From an uncultured Sulfurovum sp. (lineage in GTDB: Bacteria; Campylobacterota; Campylobacteria; Campylobacterales; Sulfurovaceae): 64,000 bases of DNA. The stretch spans positions 242,931 through 306,930 of the forward strand of contig CACVAS010000117.1 of NCBI GenBank assembly GCA_902727855.1. The letters run 5' to 3'. Made by a program: the position numbers and the translations under genes. A model generated the notes under the pieces. That model ran no database searches. It had not been told where the DNA came from and saw only the letters and a list, made by a program, of their open reading frames with translations. Of the stretch, positions 45,601-54,265 are shown piece after piece (position 1 is the first letter of the stretch; each line of letters opens with the position of its first letter).

Positions 45601-45648
45601 TTTCTCTCTTATTTTGATTATACAAATGGTGCGATGGCAATCGCCCCC

Positions 45649-46626
45649 CTACGCCAATTTATTGGATATGTCAGCCATGAAATTTAAATGTTCTCTACTT
45701 TTCCCTGAGTCAAGCTGTGCTTCAACCATAGAAATAGCTTCACGGATATCTCTGACATTGCCATCTACAAAAAGTGCAAAGGCTGCGTTAAGTACGACGA
45801 TGTCACGTTTTGAGCCAGTTTCTTCTCCAGAAAAAATATCTCTAGTAATTTGTGCATTAAAAGTTGCATCTCCACCAAGTATAGCCTCTTTAGGTGCTAA
45901 CTTAAAGCCCCAAGTCTCAGGGTTTATTTCACCTTCACTGATACGTCCAGACTCGACATAGGCAAAAGATGTGTTACATGCTAAACCTATTTCATCCATA
46001 CCATCTTGAGAAGAGACCACATATGCACGTTTGGTATCTAGTTCTAAAAGCGCTTCAGCCATTACTTTAACATACGATGGATCAAACACTCCTAGCAAGT
46101 ATTTGTTGGCTCCTGCTGGATTTGTGAGTGGACCAAGTAGGTTAAATATAGTTCTATGAGTTATAGATTTACGTATAGGCATAATATGTTTCATCGCAGG
46201 ATGATGATCAGTAGCAGGGAAAAAACAAAATCCTGTCTCTTCAAGCATTTTTATCTTATTGTCACTACTCAAATCTAAGTTTATGCCTAAGGCTTCAAGT
46301 ACATCTGTAGAGCCAGAGTTTGAGGTAATACTTCTGTTTCCATGCTTTGCTACCACACACCCCATAGAAGCCAAAAGCAGCGAAACAGTCGTTGAGATAT
46401 TAAAAGACCCAGACTTATCGCCACCCGTACCTACAATGTCAATGGCTTTATCTAAAAGTGCGGCTGAAAGGTCAAGTTTTATGGAGTGTTCACGCATCAC
46501 AGATGCAGCGATGGCTATCTCTTCACCTGTTTCCCCTTTGTTATAAAGGTCTACTAAAAACTGACGTGCATCATCTGTACTTAATTCATTGTTAAATAGT
46601 TTTTCAAATTGTTGTTTTATGTTCAT
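45649..46626 (-). CDS. trpD: Anthranilate phosphoribosyltransferase
   Basis: 325 residues. It transfers the phosphoribosyl group of PRPP to anthranilate in tryptophan synthesis. Key motifs: GTGGDKSGSFNISTTVSLLLA, KHGNRSITSNSGSTDVLEALG, ATDHHPAMKHIMPIRKSI, TIFNLLGPLTNPA. No other trp gene is adjacent. It overlaps the S4-domain gene by four bases. Confidence 0.96.
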   Translation of the reverse strand: MNIKQQFEKLFNNELSTDDARQFLVDLYNKGETGEEIAIAASVMREHSIKLDLSAALLDKAIDIVGTGGDKSGSFNISTTVSLLLASMGCVVAKHGNRSITSNSGSTDVLEALGINLDLSSDNKIKMLEETGFCFFPATDHHPAMKHIMPIRKSITHRTIFNLLGPLTNPAGANKYLLGVFDPSYVKVMAEALLELDTKRAYVVSSQDGMDEIGLACNTSFAYVESGRISEGEINPETWGFKLAPKEAILGGDATFNAQITRDIFSGEETGSKRDIVVLNAAFALFVDGNVRDIREAISMVEAQLDSGKSREHLNFMADISNKLA

Positions 46627-46871
46627 GAAAGCTCCTTAACATACTCTTCTTTTTGACTCTTAGGAATAGTCTTTGTTGTAGGTATCTGCAAGACTTCATA
46701 GTGTTTTGCACCTTTGAGGTACTCTATAGTTATTTTATCACCAATTTTAACATCTTTTGAGGCTTTGGCTTTCATGTCATTTATGTTGACGACACCAGAC
46801 TTAAGCATATCTGTTGCAATGGTACGACGTTTTACAACGTTTACAGCACTGAGCCATTTATCTACACGCAT
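46623..46871 (-). CDS. S4-domain RNA-binding protein (HslR/RqcP-like)
   Basis: 82 residues. MRVDKWLSAVNVVKRRTIATDMLKSGVVNINDMKAKASKDVKIGDKI is an S4 fold with the RxDKxL opening of the Hsp15/RqcP group. Members bind stalled large ribosomal subunits carrying peptidyl-tRNA. It is the first gene of a pair with trpD (ATGA-type overlap). Which of HslR or RqcP it equals cannot be told. Confidence 0.87.
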   Translation of the reverse strand: MRVDKWLSAVNVVKRRTIATDMLKSGVVNINDMKAKASKDVKIGDKITIEYLKGAKHYEVLQIPTTKTIPKSQKEEYVKELS

Positions 46872-46900
46872 ACTATTCCTTCTTAACTATATTCAATAAT

Positions 46901-47005
46901 GTCGTGACGAACGCCCTTGAAAGCAATATTTTTTGCACACTTGCAAAAAATATGTCGCGTTTCGAGAGCCACGACGACTTTTGCTTACTTTTCTAGAAAA
47001 GTAAG
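46901..47005. repeat. Structured intergenic element with nested inverted repeats
   Basis: Three palindromic layers in a 189-base gap. First, 12-base perfect arms (ATATTTTTTGCA, 46926-46937; complement 46942-46953) with a CACT loop. Second, outer arms enclosing it: GTCGTG and AACGC (46901-46914) against GCGTT and CACGAC (46957-46975), with a small bulge. Third, a perfect 22-base palindrome at 46984-47005 with half-site CTTACTTTTCT. No coding frame is credible here. It looks like an interspersed, possibly mobile, repeat rather than a simple terminator. Confidence 0.65.
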
Positions 47006-47060
47006 AGGATAACAATGCCACACTGCATACTGCAAGAAAACCAAATAAATCAATTAAATC

Positions 47061-48245
47061 TTAATGTAAATCAGCGTTCAGTACTACTTCTCTAACACTT
47101 CTTTTCACTATGAGTTCACCAGTCGTAGAGTTTTGTCTAAAGTGAAGACCATTTAGTCCTTGGAAGGCATCTGCTCTAAATGTTGTTTGAGAGTCTAGTT
47201 GTGCTTCTGGGTTTGCTTCTAAAATCTTAGCAAGCTCATCTGGATGTACTTTGACTTTAGTCCCTGCAAATATAGCCACACCACCATCAATAATACATGC
47301 ATCACCTAGAGGGATACCACATGTTGAGTTAGCGCCAAGAAGTGTATTCTCACCAATGCTAATAGGGTTACCATCTGTTCCACTTAATACACCCAAGATA
47401 CTTGCTCCTCCACCAACGTCTGATCCAGCACCCACAATAGCAGAAGATGAGATACGTCCCTCAACCATCACTGGACCAAGTGTTCCAGCATTAAAGTTAA
47501 TGTATGATGCACCTGGCATAACAGTTGTACCAGCAGCAAGTTGTGCACCCATTCTTACTTTAGATGTTTCTAAAATACGTGTATTATCTGCAGGTATGAT
47601 GTGCTGTAAGAATCTTGGGAATTTATCTACAGAGTCAACGGCTGGATAGGTACCGTTTAATTTCATTTCTATTTCGTTGTCTCTTAGGTAATCAAGTTCA
47701 TATGGAGTGTTCCCAACCCATGCAACATTCGATAAAATACCAAAAACACCATTTAGATTTATTTTTCTAAGTGCTACTTTACTTTGAGAAAGTGCATAGA
47801 GTTTCAAGTATGCCGCTTCTACAGATTGTGCATTTGCATCTTCAAATAAAAATACAATTCTAAAATCTCTAGCCATATCTTGCATATTTGATAATGTTTT
47901 AATCACCTGGATATTTTTATGTGCATCACCTGTAGCTTCTGAAACATAAGGTGCAAAGTAAGCCAATGCTGATTTTACAAATTTTTCATTGATGGTTGCG
48001 ACAAACTCAGAATCTGTAAAACATACGTCACAGTTTCCATCTTGCAGAGACTTTATAAATACTGCTGCTGAACCAAAGTTTTCATTCCAGTTAATAAGTC
48101 CAAAACTTGCCTGAAGAATTTTGTTTGCATTTTTTTGACCACGGTCAACCCTTGCAATACCAAATGCGATAGGCTCTTTATAACCTTTTTGTGAAGTAAC
48201 GTCTGTTACCAATGCTTTAAAATCTTCTGCTGTATGAATTGCCAT
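47061..48245 (-). CDS. dapD: 2,3,4,5-tetrahydropyridine-2,6-dicarboxylate N-succinyltransferase
   Basis: 394 residues, the long Campylobacterota type. The C-terminal half is a left-handed beta-helix: MPGASYINFNAGTLGPVMVEGRISSSAIVGAGSDVGGGASILGVL, GENTLLGANSTCGIPLGDACIIDGGVAIFAGTKV. It makes N-succinyl-2-amino-6-oxopimelate in the lysine/meso-diaminopimelate pathway. The N-terminal ~200 residues form the extended domain of this subfamily. Transcribed alone from its own promoter. Confidence 0.95.
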   Translation of the reverse strand: MAIHTAEDFKALVTDVTSQKGYKEPIAFGIARVDRGQKNANKILQASFGLINWNENFGSAAVFIKSLQDGNCDVCFTDSEFVATINEKFVKSALAYFAPYVSEATGDAHKNIQVIKTLSNMQDMARDFRIVFLFEDANAQSVEAAYLKLYALSQSKVALRKINLNGVFGILSNVAWVGNTPYELDYLRDNEIEMKLNGTYPAVDSVDKFPRFLQHIIPADNTRILETSKVRMGAQLAAGTTVMPGASYINFNAGTLGPVMVEGRISSSAIVGAGSDVGGGASILGVLSGTDGNPISIGENTLLGANSTCGIPLGDACIIDGGVAIFAGTKVKVHPDELAKILEANPEAQLDSQTTFRADAFQGLNGLHFRQNSTTGELIVKRSVREVVLNADLH

Positions 48246-48272
48246 AAAATGCTCCTGTGTATAATTGGGGTA

Positions 48273-48278
48273 ATTATA
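48273..48278 (-). promoter_or_regulatory. Probable -10 box of dapD
   Basis: TATAAT on the minus strand in AAGTATAATTACC, about 28 bases before the dapD ATG; AGGAG lies 5 bases before the start. Confidence 0.55.
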
Positions 48279-48600
48279 CTTTGTTTAATTTAATATAAGT
48301 ACAATTCGAACATGAAAAAATATTTACGTGGTCATAATAAACAGTACTTCACATTAGCCGTTATAGCGATGTACTCAACACTACATAAATTGTCTAAACT
48401 TAACAGTAATTTCAAGTATCATAAACTTGCCTACTCACTTTTACCACAAAAGACAGCTCCACCATCTCTAGCACAAAGATAGTATAAAACACTACCCATA
48501 TACCTATACAGATGCTGTGTCAACATCTATCATTGACCCAGGCAGCTAGTCGCTTTAAAAGCAAACATATCTACACATTAACATATTTGGAAATACATAC
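48279..48600 (+). other. Leader/intergenic region before the TonB receptor gene
   Basis: No firm gene. A 56-codon open frame (ATG 48312, TAG 48482) is Lys/Tyr/His-rich and lacks a good ribosome site, so it is doubtful. At about 48508-48545 an imperfect hairpin is formed by GCTG..TCAA and TTGA..CAGC arms. This could be part of a structured leader of the receptor mRNA. I looked for the conserved blocks of a cobalamin riboswitch and did not find them. Confidence 0.4.
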
Positions 48601-50433
48601 ATGACAACAAAAACACTCAGTCTCATAACAGCTACATTACTATTAACCTCCCCTACTTTTGCGAAAGAAGTTCAATTAGAAGACATTAGTGTAACAACTG
48701 CAACAAAGAGCACACAAAATATAGAAAACGTTACTTCAAACATTGAGGTGCTAACAGCGAGCCAAATAGAAGAGAGAGGTTATACAACAGTTGTTGAAGC
48801 CATTAGTTCATTACCTGGTGTATCGTTTACATCTAATGGTGGTTTAGGTGGTACAAACAATCTTTACTTACGTGGTTCTGATTCTAGAAGAACCTTAGTA
48901 CTCATTGATGGCATAAGGTTCAATGACAGTACTTCCATCTCAGGTGCTCCCTTTGCACACCTACTCATCGCAAACATTGCTCAAATTGAAGTACTTAAAG
49001 GTGCACAGTCTGGTGTGTGGGGTGCAGATGCCAGTGCGGGTGTGATAAACATCATCACCAAAAAGGCAAAAGAAGGAGCTCATGGTAGTTTTTATGGAGA
49101 GAAAGGCTCTTTTAATACGAATAAATATGGATTCAATGTCTCTACTGCAACGCAGAACTATCGTTTAAATATTAGCCATGATGCCATTGATTCAGAAGGT
49201 TTTTCAGCACAACTTCCTAAAGGGGAAAAGCTAGACTCTCTTGAAGATGACGGGTATGAGAATAAAACAACTTCTATAAAACTTGGCATACCTATCAACG
49301 CAACCAACAAAATAGACATCATACATACCATGATAAATGCAGATGCTCAATTTGATGGATTTGAGCAGCCAAATTCTTCTGACTCTTCTCATACCGATGA
49401 TACATTTACTTCTATCAACTATAACCATATTGATAGTTTTAATGAGCTCAATGTCTATGCAAAACAGTCAAAATTCAATAGAACATTTATCACTGGATTT
49501 GGTACTTCAGCTTTTGATGGTAGTGTCAAAGAGTTTGGATTTACCTCTAAAATACCTTACCATGATGAAGACTTTGTTGTTTGGGGTGCTGACTACAAAA
49601 AGTTTGAACATAAAAACAGTCTCAACAAAACCTATGATAACCAAGGATACTTTGTAACCAATAGCAATACTTTCAGTGGCTTATTAGATGGGAAAACCAT
49701 CTTCACACAATCTTTACGTTTTGACAAACACTCACAGTTTGACAATGAAGTCACTGGTAAACTAGGTTTAAAACATCAACATGCAACTATAGAGGGTCTT
49801 ACCACATCATTGAATTATGGTACGGCATATAATGCACCAACACTTTACCAACTTTATGCACCAGCAACTTCATTTGGTCCAATAGGCAATGAAACACTCA
49901 AACCTGAGACTACCAAGTCATTTGATGTTTCCATTAATTACAAAAATCTTACACTGACTTATTTTAATAATGAAATAGAAGACATTATAGACTATACCAA
50001 CGGGTACAATAACATAGAGGGTACTTCAACCATAAAAGGATTTGAAGCCTCATACAATACTCAAATTGGTGAAGATATACACGTCGGTCTTAACTATACA
50101 AAACTGGATGCAAAAGATAAAAATGGCAAAACACTACAAAGACGACCTGAACAAAGTGCTAACCTAACACTTGACTACTATGGCATAGATAATCTTCACA
50201 TTGGTGTAGATACCCAATATGTTGGTAAACGTGTAGAATATACATTTATGGGAGATGTAAAGGCACAAACAGGAAACTATGTTATCACAAATCTTACCGC
50301 AGACTACCAAGTCTCAAAACATTTTAAACTCTATGGTAAAGTTGTGAACCTTACAGATAAAGCGTACCAAGTTGTAGATGGTTATGCAACCTCTCCAAGA
50401 GCATATTACCTAGGACTAAAGGGTACATTTTAG
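48601..50433 (+). CDS. TonB-dependent outer-membrane receptor (BtuB-like)
   Basis: 610 residues. Signal peptide (1-21, SPTFAKE), a TonB-box-like segment (EDISVTTATKS), then a plug domain with ERGYTTVVEAISSLPGVSF, LYLRGSDSRRTLVLIDGIRFND and IEVLKGAQSGVWGADASAGVINIITKK. A ~22-strand barrel follows, ending in aromatic Phe (YLGLKGTF). The plug is closest to BtuB, the cobalamin receptor, but siderophore transport is equally possible. No ABC importer genes are adjacent. Confidence 0.9.
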   Translation: MTTKTLSLITATLLLTSPTFAKEVQLEDISVTTATKSTQNIENVTSNIEVLTASQIEERGYTTVVEAISSLPGVSFTSNGGLGGTNNLYLRGSDSRRTLVLIDGIRFNDSTSISGAPFAHLLIANIAQIEVLKGAQSGVWGADASAGVINIITKKAKEGAHGSFYGEKGSFNTNKYGFNVSTATQNYRLNISHDAIDSEGFSAQLPKGEKLDSLEDDGYENKTTSIKLGIPINATNKIDIIHTMINADAQFDGFEQPNSSDSSHTDDTFTSINYNHIDSFNELNVYAKQSKFNRTFITGFGTSAFDGSVKEFGFTSKIPYHDEDFVVWGADYKKFEHKNSLNKTYDNQGYFVTNSNTFSGLLDGKTIFTQSLRFDKHSQFDNEVTGKLGLKHQHATIEGLTTSLNYGTAYNAPTLYQLYAPATSFGPIGNETLKPETTKSFDVSINYKNLTLTYFNNEIEDIIDYTNGYNNIEGTSTIKGFEASYNTQIGEDIHVGLNYTKLDAKDKNGKTLQRRPEQSANLTLDYYGIDNLHIGVDTQYVGKRVEYTFMGDVKAQTGNYVITNLTADYQVSKHFKLYGKVVNLTDKAYQVVDGYATSPRAYYLGLKGTF

Positions 50434-50446
50434 GCTATAATATCCC

Positions 50447-51016
50447 ATGCTTACACTCATACCAAAATACTTTATAGTATATAAATTTTTAAATTCGCTT
50501 TTTTTAGGTTTAAGCGTGGGGGCTATATTTACACTCTACACCCCATTAGAGCCATCTATCTACTCTTTAGGTGGCATCTTTCTAGCACTTGCAATGCTTT
50601 TGGTTGCACAACTCTATTACTACATACTCAATATACGATGGTTTTTTCGTATTTCACTTTTTGTTGAATTGGTTTTACTTCTTGCCATTATTATTTTTAT
50701 GCTTTATGAATACACCTATCAAACAGCACTTTTGATGTATATTGGCTATCAAGTGACATTTGTATTTGGTTCTTATCTTATACGTACCGAAACCCTACTC
50801 TTAAAGACAGATACCCTTCTTAGTAAAATTGATTCAGCCAAACAGTTAGGTTATCTTGTAGGTATGGCACTTTCTTATCTGTTTTATGAACTTCTCTCTC
50901 ATCAAAATATTACACAAAATAAAGAACAAATATATCTATTGCACTATCTATTGGTAGTCCTGGAAGTGATGATAATTTTATCTATTTTAAAAAGTTTTAA
51001 AACGGTAGAAGATTAG
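50447..51016 (+). CDS. Hypothetical multipass membrane protein
   Basis: 189 residues with about five hydrophobic segments and short loops; no motif recognised. It starts 13 bases after the receptor gene and probably is in its transcript. The segment FKTVED ends it. Convergent with ung, 15 bases apart. A role with the receptor is possible but unsupported. Confidence 0.65.
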   Translation: MLTLIPKYFIVYKFLNSLFLGLSVGAIFTLYTPLEPSIYSLGGIFLALAMLLVAQLYYYILNIRWFFRISLFVELVLLLAIIIFMLYEYTYQTALLMYIGYQVTFVFGSYLIRTETLLLKTDTLLSKIDSAKQLGYLVGMALSYLFYELLSHQNITQNKEQIYLLHYLLVVLEVMIILSILKSFKTVED

Positions 51017-51031
51017 GTTTAAACATCTACA

Positions 51032-51739
51032 CTATTCAAAAAGTGACGCACTCTTTTTAGTCTCTAGTTTCCACACAATAGGTACCTTACCTTTTTCTTC
51101 TAAATAACTATTTATCTTAGAAAAAGGCTTAGAGCCCCAGAACCCTCTATACGCAGAAAGTGGCGAGGGGTGTGGGTCTTTGATTACTAGATGTTTAGAC
51201 ACATCTATAAGCACTGATTTTTTCTGTGCATACGCACCCCAAAGTACAAACACCACGTTCTCACATTGACTACTCACCAGTTCTATCACTCTGTTTGTAA
51301 ACTGCTCCCAGCCTTTGTCTTTATGTGCGTTGGCATTACCCTTCTCTACAGTTAGCACAGCATTGAGCAGTAGTACTCCCTGCTTTGCCCATGGAAGTAA
51401 ATTTCCTGTATGCGTATTATCTACGTTACAATCAGAGAGTAACTCTTTGTTGATGTTTTGTAAAGACTTAGGCAAAGGTTTTACACCATCTAAAACAGAA
51501 AAACACAAGCCATGTGCATGTCCAACTGTAGGGTACGGGTCTTGTCCTAGTATAAGCACTTTTACCTCGTCTAATGGCGTACTATTTAAGGCTTCAAACC
51601 ATAACTTTTTAGGTGGGAGTATCACCTTGCCTAGTTTTGCTTCTTTCTCTAAAAATGTTTCTAGCTCTTGCATGTAGGATTTTTCCCATTCTTTAGCCAG
51701 TGCTTTTTTCCATGTGAGTTGGGTTATATTTGTTTTCAT
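51032..51739 (-). CDS. ung: Uracil-DNA glycosylase (family 1)
   Basis: About 235 residues from the ATG at 51739 (MKTNITQLTW, the natural opening); an earlier ATG at 51778 lies inside the toxin gene. The water-activating motif is GQDPYPTVGHAHGLCFSV, with Pro where many enzymes have His. The DNA-intercalation motif is HPSPLSAYRGFWGSKPFSKIN. LLLNAVLTVEKGNANAHKDKGWEQFT is typical. It removes uracil from DNA in base-excision repair. It begins one base after the YafQ-like stop. Confidence 0.95.
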   Translation of the reverse strand: MKTNITQLTWKKALAKEWEKSYMQELETFLEKEAKLGKVILPPKKLWFEALNSTPLDEVKVLILGQDPYPTVGHAHGLCFSVLDGVKPLPKSLQNINKELLSDCNVDNTHTGNLLPWAKQGVLLLNAVLTVEKGNANAHKDKGWEQFTNRVIELVSSQCENVVFVLWGAYAQKKSVLIDVSKHLVIKDPHPSPLSAYRGFWGSKPFSKINSYLEEKGKVPIVWKLETKKSASLFE

Positions 51740-51740
51740 A

Positions 51741-52019
51741 TTATTTGAAAAGCTGAGCATGTGTACCAATACGTGCAAGTTTCAGTACGCTTTCTTCTAT
51801 TTTATATACTACAAGTAAATCACCCGATATGTGAAATTCTCTGTATTCTATATAGTTTCCTTGTAAGCTATGGTCATGTGCTTCAAGAGGTAAAATTTCT
51901 TCTTTTAGTAAAGTAGTGATATATACAGCATATTTTATATAAAGTTTGTCAGTAAATTTAACTTTATTGTACTCTTTTAGAAATGTTTTAGATCTAAAGA
52001 GTTTTAGCATAGGCTTCAC
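51741..52019 (-). CDS. YafQ-like mRNA interferase toxin (RelE superfamily)
   Basis: 92 residues. The C-terminal HDHSLQGNYIEYREFHISGDLLVVYKI ... RIGTHAQLF lines up with E. coli YafQ, including the catalytic-type His in GTHAxLF. YafQ cleaves ribosome-bound mRNA in-frame. It overlaps its antitoxin gene by 26 bases. First of two toxin-antitoxin pairs that lie side by side. Confidence 0.9.
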   Translation of the reverse strand: MKPMLKLFRSKTFLKEYNKVKFTDKLYIKYAVYITTLLKEEILPLEAHDHSLQGNYIEYREFHISGDLLVVYKIEESVLKLARIGTHAQLFK

Positions 52020-52260
52020 TCTCTTTTAAAAATGTATTAAAGTCTACAGTTTCACCCTTCCCTTCATCTACTTCTTGCATCGCTTTAATTGTTTCATCAT
52101 TAGGTAACTTCACATCAAAAGGCAGCCCACGCTCTTGTACCACCATAGAGGTAAATACATTGACTGCCTCTGTAAAGTTCATACCCAAAGACTTGAGTAT
52201 AACTTTTGCCTCATTAAACGTCTCTTCTTCTAGTCTTAAACTTGTTTGTACCTTAGGCAT
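51994..52260 (-). CDS. DinJ/RelB-family antitoxin
   Basis: About 88 residues from the ATG at 52260 (MPKVQTSLRLEE), which has AAAGGA 7-12 bases upstream; the ATG at 52281 lies on that ribosome site and is unlikely. An N-terminal ribbon-helix-helix (LRLEEETFNEAKVILKSLGMNFTEAVNVFTSMVVQERGLPFDV) is the DinJ signature. It should neutralise the YafQ-like toxin and repress its own promoter. Overlap with the toxin gene supports coupled translation. Confidence 0.9.
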   Translation of the reverse strand: MPKVQTSLRLEEETFNEAKVILKSLGMNFTEAVNVFTSMVVQERGLPFDVKLPNDETIKAMQEVDEGKGETVDFNTFLKESEAYAKTL

Positions 52261-52386
52261 AAAAATTCCTTTTTTTATCATTATATACCATTTGGTGTAT
52301 TATGTCAAATAATATGAATCACCTTACCCTATAGTTTCTAATAGTGCCATTACATTTCCCTTTTTATTATTTTTAACTTATGAACT

Positions 52387-52821
52387 CTAAGACAAATACT
52401 TCCCAACGAACTCCTCAGAACTCAAGCACTCGACCTTTTTAGAGACAAATCGTTTATCATTTGTAACAATAACATCACATGTAGTATTAAGTGCGAGTAT
52501 ATACTGGATGCTGTCTTCAAAGTCTTTGTAGTCGTCATCTTCACGCATGAGAGCTATGGTTTGAGAGAGTTCTTTTTCTCCGAAGGGTATGATGGTTACT
52601 GAGGTTTTTAAAAACTCTATGGCATCTAAGGCTTTTTCTCTTGAAACATACTTCGCAGTAATGTAGTATATATTTGTAGCTATGTCACATGATGTATATA
52701 CATTCATGCCTTGTTTTAAAGCACCAAGGTAAGCCTCAGAGCTATGAGTAAAAGCAGGTCTGTTTTTATCGAAAATATCATTAAATATATTGGCATCAAA
52801 AAATATATTTTTAATTGCCAC
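52387..52821 (-). CDS. PIN-domain (VapC-like) ribonuclease toxin
   Basis: 144 residues. PIN acidic residues: FFDANIFNDIFDKN at the start (Asp), the middle Glu/Asp near SREKALDAIEF, and the C-terminal DFEDSIQYILALNTTCDVIVTNDKRF with the paired Asp. A Mg2+-dependent RNase, typically of tRNA or rRNA. It overlaps the upstream antitoxin gene by 11 bases. Second of two adjacent toxin-antitoxin pairs. Confidence 0.88.
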   Translation of the reverse strand: MAIKNIFFDANIFNDIFDKNRPAFTHSSEAYLGALKQGMNVYTSCDIATNIYYITAKYVSREKALDAIEFLKTSVTIIPFGEKELSQTIALMREDDDYKDFEDSIQYILALNTTCDVIVTNDKRFVSKKVECLSSEEFVGKYLS

Positions 52822-53047
52822 TGTTTGCCTTTATCCATTGTATATTTACATGCTCTGGGAACATCCCAGTAAACATGCCAGACAATTTTTCTGCAGCTTC
52901 TAACTTCTTCTCTAGCTGATAGTCTGCTATTTTCTCTTCTATGAGATCTTGTATCACTTGACTCTGTTTCTTATCTAGCTTTTTTGCAAGGTATGCTAGA
53001 TCTTCAGCCACATGTTCTGGCATAGTAAAGTTTTTTCTGACTGACAT
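52811..53047 (-). CDS. Ribbon-helix-helix antitoxin of the PIN toxin
   Basis: 78 residues. MSVRKNFTMPEHVAEDLAYLAKKLDKKQSQVIQDLIEEKI is a ribbon-helix-helix (CopG/MetJ-like) DNA-binding part; the C-terminal ~35 residues should cover the toxin. An AT-rich stretch with TATAGTATGTATTTTG and TATACACACTATATCATAC lies upstream, with inverted half-sites (about 53060-53095) that may be its operator. Confidence 0.85.
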   Translation of the reverse strand: MSVRKNFTMPEHVAEDLAYLAKKLDKKQSQVIQDLIEEKIADYQLEKKLEAAEKLSGMFTGMFPEHVNIQWIKANSGN

Positions 53048-53127
53048 TAAGTAGTCCTTTTATAGTATGTATTTTGTTATACACACTATATCATACATCA
53101 CTATTTTAGTCAAATAGTATACTTCTG

Positions 53128-53676
53128 CTAACTAAACTTCAGTACATTTGTCTCCACACCGTCAAGGCTCAAAACGTTATTTTCTTCCCAGTATGCTTCT
53201 ATGCCCTCTTGTCCTTTTTTGTTTGACCATTTTTTAAGAGTATCACGTTCTTTAACAAATGTATACTCTGGTACCGCATAGCCACAAGAAGTGAGTACAA
53301 GTTCGACTTTCATCTCGAAAAACTGTCGTGTACCTACTTGTGGTTCAAAATGTGCAAGCATCTCATCCCATCTCTCATCTTTTTGGTGTATGACTGTTGC
53401 TTTACCATAGAGTTTAAGTATAAGTGGTGCTTTATCAAAAGAGTTAAACATGACTGTCATACGTCCATTTTCTTGTACGTGTGTAGAGGTTTCATTTCCA
53501 GAGCCAGTATAGTTTAACCAGACTACAGTGTTTTCATCTATGACCTTAAAAGTATCCATCCCTTTAGGAGAAACATTGATAAATCCATCTGCTCCTGCAC
53601 TCCCAATAACAAACATTTTTTGATTTTCTATAAATTTTATGTGTTCTTTGTTTATTTTGTCGAATTTTACTGCCAT
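53128..53676 (-). CDS. Pyridoxamine 5'-phosphate oxidase-family protein
   Basis: 182 residues, split-barrel FMN-binding fold: FIENQKMFVIGSAGADGFINVSPKGMDTF, VVWLNYTGSGNETSTHVQENGRMTVMFNSFD, LKLYGKATVI. It is likely an FMN or F420-type oxidoreductase of unknown substrate; it is not PdxH itself. It is transcribed alone, downstream of an AT-rich gap (53677-53880) that contains no gene. Confidence 0.85.
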   Translation of the reverse strand: MAVKFDKINKEHIKFIENQKMFVIGSAGADGFINVSPKGMDTFKVIDENTVVWLNYTGSGNETSTHVQENGRMTVMFNSFDKAPLILKLYGKATVIHQKDERWDEMLAHFEPQVGTRQFFEMKVELVLTSCGYAVPEYTFVKERDTLKKWSNKKGQEGIEAYWEENNVLSLDGVETNVLKFS

Positions 53677-53880
53677 TTAGTATCCTTTAGTACTGAATCA
53701 TACCAAATAGCACATTAATCATTGACTCATTTTATTAAACATCATATATAGATAATCACCCTATAAACTTAACCTAACGTCACGACCAACGCATATTATT
53801 TATAAAATCAGATAAAATATATCCTATTTAAAGATATCTTTGATATAACAATGTATACACAATATATAAAGGACATAATT

Positions 53881-54228
53881 ATGCCAAACGATGAAGTAAC
53901 ATCACAAAAGGAAGAGAACGCATATGAAGTTATAACCTACGCAGATGATGTGGCGTTTAACTATACCCTACCAGGTGAGGAAGAGGAACAAACTATAGAA
54001 CATGAACTCACCTTAGTTTGGGAAGATACCCTTGAAAAGTTTATTGAAGCGTATGGTACAGACAAACCTTACAGTGTGCGTAGCTTTAGACGAGAGAAAG
54101 ATCAAAAGTTTTTTATTGATAGAATAGAAGGTGAAACTGAAGACCTCATAGATGAGGTACAAGAAGAGATAGCCAACAAAATGAAGTTTGGATTTGAGTT
54201 TAGTGGACAACTACATAATGATGACTAA
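53881..54228 (+). CDS. Hypothetical acidic protein
   Basis: About 115 residues from the ATG at 53881 (MPNDEVTSQKEEN), which has AAAGGA 8-13 bases before it; an in-frame ATG at 53851 is an alternative. It is strongly acidic, soluble, with YADDVAFNYTLPGEEEEQTIEHELTLVW and a helical C-terminus. No family recognised. Convergent with the thioredoxin gene. Confidence 0.68.
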   Translation: MPNDEVTSQKEENAYEVITYADDVAFNYTLPGEEEEQTIEHELTLVWEDTLEKFIEAYGTDKPYSVRSFRREKDQKFFIDRIEGETEDLIDEVQEEIANKMKFGFEFSGQLHNDD

Positions 54229-54245
54229 TGCATAATTTTTAGGGT

Positions 54246-54265
54246 GAAGACTAATCTTAGTCTTC
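54246..54265 (-). terminator. Hairpin at the end of the thioredoxin gene
   Basis: GAAGACTAA and TTAGTCTTC (perfect 9-base arms) overlap the last thioredoxin codons and stop. An A-rich/TAAAAATT stretch follows on the minus strand. It may end the thioredoxin transcript or both convergent transcripts; the T-run is weak. Confidence 0.4.

Noticed and set aside
45600..45660. Small dyad GCGAT-GGCA-ATCGC between trpD and tsaE as a terminator
   Set aside because: Five-base stem with no T-run, partly overlapping the trpD end; too weak to call.
48312..48482. 56-codon gene upstream of the receptor
   Set aside because: No ribosome site and an unconvincing composition; kept only as a note in the leader entry.
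48279..48600. Cobalamin riboswitch before the BtuB-like receptor
   Set aside because: None of the conserved B12-box blocks could be found in the leader, only a small imperfect hairpin.
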